From assembly GCA_010093685.1 (NCBI GenBank), contig MU006216.1, forward strand, positions 2,164,487 through 2,228,486: a stretch of 64,000 nt of DNA. Reading direction: 5' to 3'. Shown piece after piece: positions 57,378-64,000 of the stretch (positions are counted from its first letter, which is position 1; each line of letters begins with the position of its first letter). Position numbers and translations under genes: made by a program. Under the pieces are notes generated by a model, which saw only the letters and a program-made list of their open reading frames with translations, made no database searches and was not told where the DNA came from. The stretch is from Ophiobolus disseminans (taxonomy: Eukaryota > Ascomycota > Dothideomycetes > Pleosporales > Phaeosphaeriaceae).

Positions 57378-59355
57378 ACGGTCGGAAAACGGGTTTGTGT
57401 GGGGAGCTGTAGTTGCATGCAAGATGTAGGTAGTTTCCGGGGAGTGGGTATTAGTGTCATCTGGTGTGCATGAGAACCTAGCTCGTTTGCCTGGTTTGGA
57501 CAGAGTGTGGAGATGCATGTAGGGAGGGTTGCAGTACATGGACTTGGTCTGTTGTAGGTGCATGCATCGTCCGCAGATGTCAAACGTATTCGCAAAGCGG
57601 GTCCTAATGCTGTCTATTAGCTTGGCAGCGGCAGTGCTGCAGAGTGATTGTTGCGACTGCGACCAAGTGTACTGATAGGCAGAGGCCTTAATGTGAGTAG
57701 TCTAGTCACGACGGAATGTTCGACGAATATTTAGCAGAATGGAAGGTTGCGGCGTTGACCAACACGACATGACGTGATTGTGTGGTTGAGAGTGAGAATT
57801 CGAATCGGTACTCGCTGTCTGCAACCTCGAGGAAGGTGCAGTGATAATCAAAGCGGTATGAAGCCTGTGTCTCGACAATGGGTGATGTATAGTTAGCTTT
57901 CAGTAGCAGATTTTTGTTTAGCTACCGGTTCTTTGTCTTCAGATTCGCTCACTTGGAGTTTGACGCGTCGGACGGCGAGACCAAGAGGTTTCTTGAAGCT
58001 TCGCCAATGTGCGGCGACCTGTAATGTATAGGCTAGTTTGATAGGATTACCAGCCCTGTGGTGTAACAAGACCTTTGTGTGCAGAGTCAACTTCCAACAA
58101 GGCGGTACGTTGTTGGAGTGAGTCTAGGATATTTGCAGCCATAGTTAGACTGCAATCTCAATGTCCAGAACGGGGCCTTGGCAGCCGTTATCGAGCTTTA
58201 AATACACAGAAGCGATATTAAGCATCGAAGGAAGGAAATGAGATGACATGCATCCGGGCGGTAATGAAGCGAGCTCGGACGGCAAGACTGATCACAATGA
58301 CAGTGTGGAGGGAAGAAACCGGCGGCACGCCTTGTTATGGGAAAGGGGAATCATGACGATGGTGTTAGAGATGAGTGAAGTTTGTTCCAAGGTTGGTGTT
58401 CGAGATTGCGACTGGTGGCGCTTGCCGAATGGGGCGAGGGCCGCCAGGGATGGCCAGAACGAGCGAGGTTGCGAATGGTGCGACTGGCTGGCCGGCCGCG
58501 TGTCTCTTCTCAACGTTGGACACTGAGTTTGGTGCGCAATGCTCGTCGAGGCCGGCGCCATTGTTTGCGGATAGCGGGTCGCGGGTCGCGGGTCCCCTTG
58601 GGCATGTGGCGCTGGAGATTGAATGAAGCAGCACAAAGGAGGCGTCAGAACGATAAGATGAATTGCGCACGCTCGGTTCATGGTGATTCGACCGGTTATG
58701 CAGGCGCGGTAGCAGGAATCAAGAGGGTCAAGCCGCGGGACAAGGTGAGGATGGGCCCTTGGAAACGCCGGGGACCGATGCCTGCACCTGTCAAACAGCC
58801 ATGACACTCTGGGACCGACAGACGCAAACTCTGTAGCGCATCCAGCTTCGCAGTTGACAGGTCGGCATCATTGTTCACAGTGGTGGTGGTGTGCTGCAGC
58901 GTCGCCCGGGCAATCACAGAACACAGCGTGTCCCAACAGGATCGATGATATGCGTTCACGGCGGCGTTCGATGGGCGGCGATGCACGTGCGGCCAATGGA
59001 CAGGATCTCCACCCGGAAGACGCTAGCGTGTTAGCGCATCTGGCAGGCACGTCCGCGTCTCCTTCCTCCTTTTTGAGCGCAATCCGTCTCAGCTTCTGCT
59101 TCTTCCCTTCCTCCCTCGCTCTTCACCACCTTCGCTTTGCAGACAGTCGACCTTTCCTGTCACGCACCGGCCTTACTAGTTTTAATATCTTCGTTTGCTG
59201 TTTCTTCCACTCGCTGCAAGCATCTTTCACCCAGTCCACAGCACTTAGACGCGACAACAGCGCGCACTCTTAATATCAACTCGTACGCACATCCGCCCGT
59301 CGAGTATCACCACACACCACTGACCCGCAACCATCAGACCCGGAACCCGACCACA
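57378..59355. other. 2-kb intergenic region upstream of ECM33
   Basis: Long region holding the glycosylase 3' end and the ECM33 promoter. A 171-codon minus-strand frame at 58292-58807 overlaps several others and has no domain. A short GGGTCGC repeat occurs near 58575. No RNA gene recognised. Confidence 0.5.
59090..59130 (+). promoter_or_regulatory. Pyrimidine-rich tract upstream of ECM33
   Basis: A C/T-dominated stretch with CTTCCCTTCCTCCCTCGCTC, about 230-265 nt before the ECM33 start. Such tracts are common near transcription starts of strongly expressed fungal genes. Confidence 0.4.
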
Positions 59356-60633
59356 ATGCCTTCCTTCATGAAGTTTGCCGTTTCGGCGCTGGCCGCAGCC
59401 GGCACCGCCTATGGTATGTGTGGCCCCAATCGAGTCCAAACAACAGCCGGCTAACATGGCCATCACAGCCGAGTGCACCGTCTCCGGCACCTCGACCATC
59501 CAGAACCAGGGCGATGCGACGGCCCTCGCCTCGTGCTCGACCTTCTCCGGCTCCATTGCCATCGCCACCGGCACGGCCGAGGACATCAACATCAGCGGTG
59601 TCAAGGCGATCTCGGGCAACCTCGTCGCTACCGACAACTCTGCCATCAGGCGCATTGGCGCCAGCGATCTGGAGACGCTCGGCGGCGACCTCTCGCTGAG
59701 CGGCCTGACCCGTCTCACCGGCCTCGACTTCCCCAAGCTCAAGAAGGTCCGCGCCCTCAAATGGACCGCGCTGCCCAACCTGGCCGAAATAGGCTTCACT
59801 GCTCAGGTCGAGCAGGCCGACGCCATCGACATCCAGAACACGGGTCTCAAGTCGCTCACCGGAATCAACATCCAGCAGGCCAAGACGATCAAGGTCGCCA
59901 ACAACCAGTACATCAACGAGATCAAGATGCAGCTTGGCAACGTTTCCACCTCGCTCGATTTCTCCGACAACAACAAGGCTCTCCAGGTCGAGTTGACCAA
60001 CCTCATCTGGGCATCCAACCTGACCTTCCGGTCGTGCGGCTCCGTCTCCCTACCGTCCCTCGAGAAGCTCAACGGCTCGCTCGGTCTGTACAACAACGCC
60101 TTCGAGTCCTTCGCTGCCCCCAACCTTACTGAGGTCGGTGAGGCTCTTGCCATCATTGGAAACGACCAGCTGAAGAACGTGTCATTCCCGCTCGTTACTA
60201 AGATTAACGACGACTTGCGCATGGCTAACAACACTGCCCTCATGTCTGTGGAAGGTCTGCCTCTGCTTAAGAGCGTTGGCGGTGCATTCGATATCAGCGG
60301 TAACATGTCCAAGTAAGTCTTCTGCCCGCCTTGCATTGGCCTCGTGCTGACCATGTTCACAGGGTTGCTACCCCCAAGCTGGACACCGTCAAGGGCGCTT
60401 TTAACATCCAGTCGTCTGATAACGTCACCGACTCGTGCCCCTTCTACCAGAACCTGAAGAACAAGAAGTTGATCCAGGGTGCGTTCCTATGCAAGGGCAA
60501 GCTCGAGAACCCCAGCACCGAGGGCACCAAGCCCAAGGAGCAGGGCGGCAGCCAGCAGGGCGCTGCCTCGACTCTGAGCGCGATGAACGGTGCCCTTGGC
60601 CTTGCTGCCATGGCTGCTGTCTTCCTCATCTAA
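59356..60633 (+). CDS. ECM33: ECM33-type GPI-anchored cell-wall protein
   Basis: Cell-surface protein needed for normal cell-wall organisation. Exons 59356-59413, 59469-60312 and 60363-60633 join in phase to 390 residues. It has a signal peptide (MPSFMKFAVSALAAAGTAY) with cleavage near the first intron, then AECTVSGTSTIQNQGDATAL. The body is built of receptor-L-type leucine-rich repeats such as GGDLSLSGLTRLTGLDFPKL and INDDLRMANNTALMSVEGLP, with many N-glycosylation sites. Conserved cysteines occur in LASCSTF, FRSCGS, DSCPFYQ and FLCKGK. The C-terminus has a Gly/Ser/Gln-rich spacer and a hydrophobic end (GALGLAAMAAVFLI), a GPI-attachment signal. The gene is codon-biased toward C-ending codons, suggesting strong expression. 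Confidence 0.94.
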
Positions 60634-62052
60634 ACAGTACACGACGCTGGCGTTTCCACCGTAATTGCATAGACTAAACCCACGACTTTGCTTCCTTTGA
60701 TAGCGTATGGCATAAAGCGAACAATCATCATCGAGTGCCTCTTGTGAGGACTGCAGAAGCCGGGGGCTGGAGTCGAGGGACGAACATGCATCAGTTGTAT
60801 GTATTATTTGGGCATGACAGGTCGAATCACAAAAGATGTTTTAATTGCCAGTACACGATGGTCACGCGGTCATTCCCGCGACCGATTTTGGGATGCTTCA
60901 TTAGATTGGCGCGAAATATTTGTATATGCTCATACTGTTTTCTTCCGCGTGCATAGACCCTCCTTCAATCTCACAGCTGCAACGGAATAATGGTGTTACT
61001 TTTTTTGGACATCGCTGCTGTGAGGTCGTTCGCTTTCGCTTAATTTTCGCGACTACTGATGTCTGTTACGCTACATTCAACACTTGCTGCATGACTGTCT
61101 CACTCCTTGCCTCGTAGTCTTTTCTGCTCGTGCCGTCTCCGGGGGAGACGGCTTTCTTCCTCTAACGTCGACGCTGCATACATTTGCTGCATCCTGTTAA
61201 ACGAAGGCTAGGCTCGTTTTTCAACGTCGACCCATGTCAAGCCATGTTTGGTCACTCACACCACATCGCCATTCATTCCGTCCGATTGCAGCACAGTCTG
61301 CACTGGCGAAACGAGGGACTTGCAGCGATGCACCACAGACCAGGCAAGCGGTCTTTGAGAGATCTGCTTGATCGGAACCGACCACCAAGCTTCTGTAAGC
61401 CACGATCACAACCTAGATGCAAATCGAGCCGGACCATCAGCCCTAAAAATCGACTACCTTCCACTTCATACATATGTCTACAGAGGAAAGATACAGATGC
61501 ACGTTCAGCGTCTGACAGTTACGGTATACACGGCTACTAGTGTCTTCCTTGTTTCGTTCACTTCTTCGTCGCCGTTAGACTAGGCAATGTACCACACCTT
61601 GCATTCAGGCAAAAATGTTGAAGTTTCCAACAAGAAACTCCTTGGTTGCTTTACATCGAGCCATCCCCCTTCAAGAAACAAGGGAGGAAAGCTGGACCTA
61701 GAACATATCCTTCACCCCCACGAGCTTGTGGAATAGTAGAAGATGCTATGCCTGTTCCTCCGTCACGCTGTCCTGCTTAAGGCCTCTGATCTCGAAATGA
61801 TGGTACCAGTGCTGCACGATGACCCTCGAGCGCAAAGGGTTGCACTGGCCCTCGCCTACCTGGCAAGCTGTTGACAACCCGCATCCGCGACGGCTTGGCT
61901 CATCGAACAATGCATGAAGCTCTCCAAGGTCAGGTCTGTTTGGGCTCGTATAATAATGCATCCTCTTCTCAAATAGAAGAGGTATCTTGAGACCTCACTT
62001 CTACTCAATCATTTGAAATCAAACTTGCTCTCACTCATATCCCGTTCCATTC
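60634..62052. other. Intergenic region
   Basis: About 1.4 kb between ECM33 and the next gene. Short frames only; the first ~300 nt are presumably the ECM33 3' end. No repeat or RNA gene seen. Confidence 0.5.
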
Positions 62053-63237
62053 ATGATGGTAATTGAGGAGCACTTCGATATGCAACACGGCTCATTGCCA
62101 ATCCCCCGCGGCCTGGCGAGAGAGACGTTTGAGTCCCATGCCTTGAGGAGATTAGCCACCACCACGTAAGAGACTTCTGTGGGCTGTCAATGAATCACTT
62201 CTGACTACTCCAACAGTCCTCACCCCGATCATCCTACCCATTCTCCCCACCCTTCTTTGGACCACGATATCTTGGACGCTTACGATATGGAACGAAAGCC
62301 ATCGATCTCGTCTGTATCTACAGACTCATGCGGAGGCCCATCCACATTCACTCCGTCAAAGTCGAGGTCTACCTCGCCAACAGACATAGCCGACTGGCGC
62401 ACTACAGATTGCAAGCGGTCACTATCACCTCCGTCCACGGGGTGCAACGGTCGCCATCACCCATACCCTTCAGCAAAGGGTAAAGCCCCTAGGCAAAAGG
62501 TTGCAGATCGATATATGTATGTTGGGGCCTCGGCCCAACTGTCAAACGGTGAAAAACTACTAAAGAAGTTGAAAGAAGCTGGTCAAAGGTTTCTTCAGAC
62601 CATCGGTCATGCACGGTTACATAACACGTTGATTGATTTCAATCCAAACATCGTGCACACAGCAGCACCAGGTGAAGGTCACCAGCGAAGAGGATTTAAG
62701 AAACTGAAGTCGTACAATGTATCCAAAGACGTATGGATTAGACGTAACATCAAACTTCTCAATCACAACAAGGTCGATATCATGGATGCTGGCATTCTAG
62801 CACTACAGCAGTGCCATGCTTGTCTGGTCAGGGTGGAACATGAGATGGATGCACTGATTACAGAGTATGGCCAGTACGCGCAGCTTAGTCTGCCGCCTGA
62901 ACAGCTGGCTGCGCTCCTTGGTCGCTTTTCTGGGTTGCCTGCCCACGCGAAACATACGCGCGAGCATGTGGCGAGCCGGACAACACACCGCAGTCTCCCT
63001 CGCAAGCACACAGCTCAGTATGAATCAAGCATATTAGCTTCGATGGGATGGCTGATATGCCTTCGGTTTCACGATTTCACTACCTTTTTTTCCACTGGCT
63101 CAGTCAATGGGGGCGTTCACAGCGGCATTTCTTTCTCAAAAGCTGGGTTTTCTTGTACGAGTCGACGGGATTGTATCATAGAAGGGCGCTCTTCGGAGTG
63201 GCTCATTTTATTGGTTTCCGCTATCTTTATCAGGTAG
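62053..63237 (+). CDS. Hypothetical protein
   Basis: Two exons, 62053-62165 and 62217-63237, with a GT-AG intron of 51 nt (acceptor CAACAG), joined in phase to 377 residues. The N-terminal 110 residues are Ser/Pro/Thr-rich and disordered (SKSRSTSPTDIADWRTTDCK). A central helical region includes NGEKLLKKLKEAGQRFLQTI, NVSKDVWIRRNIKLLNHNKV and LVRVEHEMDALITEYGQYAQ. The last ~60 residues (from about WLICLRFHDF) look unlike a normal C-terminus and may come from a missed intron or a different stop. No family is recognised. A second in-frame ATG follows the first at once. Confidence 0.6.
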
Positions 63238-63707
63238 CCCTACTATGGCATCTCTTTTGTTCGAGGCTGGGCACTCATTCACGACACGAGAATCGTGTTA
63301 TAGCGGCTTGTGCAACTTGGGGAATCTAAACGACTATTGATATACGGAGAGCGAGAAGATAAAACACAATTTCGCACCCTATCTGACTACCCCGTTTCTT
63401 CAACTGGAAAGTGCCATCCTGCTCTTGCACTTGCCCACCCACACTCAACAACTCGCCTATCCCAGCGTCACATGAACACCACAACTCGGAAACTCTACAA
63501 AAAGTTGTTGCCCCTGACTTGACTGGCTCTATTAGCGACTGGGGCTTCATAGACCCAATGCACGTCACTCTCATGGACTGTTCAATGGCCTGTTACCACG
63601 CGACGATTACTCACATTCTTCCACAATCTTCTGACTTCAGCAAACAGCACGCTGCCAAACGGTCTGCGGAAATCAGGGACTTCCCAGCGGGCACCTAGCG
63701 CTGCAGT
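63238..63707. other. Gap between the hypothetical gene and the right-edge frame
   Basis: About 470 nt; nothing recognised. Confidence 0.4.
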
Positions 63708-64000
63708 AACGCAGTAGACGCAGGAGTCTCGGGATCCGCGGGTCTCAAGAAGCGACATGACTGATGGACGGTGACACTGCATATCATCAGCCGAGGAGAA
63801 GTTGCCGCGCGATCCGCTCTTGTCGATGTAGAGCTGAGACTGAATTGCTGGAAGATGCTGTCTCTCTGTCGCCACGGTGCGGACACGTTTCACGGTGTTG
63901 TTTACGACCTCAACTTGCGTATACAGGACGTCAAGATTTGTACCAATGGCAATGTCATTGTCTCTCAGCGGGCGCACTTTTACAGCAGAACATATTCATA
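63582..64000 (-). CDS. Possible 3' part of a gene running off the right edge
   Basis: A minus-strand frame open from about 63977 to a stop at 63582. It contains NDIAIGTNLDVLYTQVEVVN and LPAIQSQLYIDKSGSRGNFS, which have a coding-like composition, and then PSVMSLLETRGSRDSCVYC. A start codon and upstream exon would lie outside the window. No domain is recognised, and the region after about 63708 may not be coding. Low confidence. Confidence 0.25.

Noticed and set aside
58292..58807. 171-codon minus-strand frame upstream of ECM33.
   Set aside because: Rich in Arg, Pro, Ser and His as expected from GC-rich non-coding DNA, and overlapped by frames on the other strand.
1..64000. Searched by eye for CRISPR arrays, rRNA, intact transposons with terminal repeats and telomeric repeats.
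   Set aside because: None seen; the region is ordinary nuclear fungal DNA apart from the items listed.

Overview
The window is nuclear DNA from a filamentous ascomycete (Pezizomycotina; the class Dothideomycetes is a guess). Genes are monocistronic and lie on both strands. Most are interrupted by introns of about 45-75 nt with GTAAGT/GTATGT-like donors and CTAAC/CTAAT branch sites. Several families are typical of filamentous fungi: a CRZ1-type zinc-finger factor, PalA/Rim20, ECM33, a GAF hybrid histidine kinase and an MHYT membrane protein. There is no bacterial-type operon, CRISPR array or intact transposon.

Layout. 1-5.8 kb: RAE1/GLE2 (cut by the left edge), guanylate kinase, SKI8 (with an apparent GC-AG intron directly after its start codon) and an NAD(P)-binding epimerase-like protein. 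7-8.1 kb: a CDC123/D123-family gene carrying a frameshift and an in-frame stop. 8.8-13 kb: a hybrid histidine kinase. 13.5-16 kb: a secreted protein and HEM2. 18.4-22.9 kb: a small Cys-rich protein, a double-hotdog acyl-CoA thioesterase and an unknown protein. 25.4-29.9 kb: the MHYT protein and CIA1. 30.2-35.3 kb: a tandem array of four BTB/POZ paralogues, of which only the fourth is intact, followed by a 26/85-nt minisatellite. 36-38.2 kb: a mitochondrial protein and a tRNA-Pro(CGG) gene split into four exons. 39-44.8 kb: CRZ1 and PALA. 45.6-48.4 kb: an ATX1 copper chaperone and a DJ-1/PfpI-like protein lacking the usual cysteine. 49-57.4 kb: an unknown Ser/Pro-rich protein, a mitochondrial NAD carrier, QCR7 and a 3-methyladenine DNA glycosylase. 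59.3-63.3 kb: ECM33 and an unknown protein; a possible gene fragment reaches the right edge.

The genes are mostly housekeeping (mRNA export and decay, nucleotide and heme synthesis, Fe-S and copper handling, respiration, DNA repair) mixed with signalling genes. CRZ1 and PALA, both linked to alkaline and ion stress in fungi, are direct neighbours on one strand. The NAD carrier and QCR7, both mitochondrial, share a divergent promoter.

The most unusual item is the tRNA-Pro gene at 37967-38174. Besides an intron at the canonical 37/38 site it has two more interruptions, in the D-arm/anticodon-arm junction and in the T-loop. The cloverleaf fixes their ends, and both come out as GT...AG with a fungal branch-site motif, which is what spliceosomal introns look like. 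The BTB array is a clear birth-and-death gene family with a conserved C-terminal Cys/His motif.
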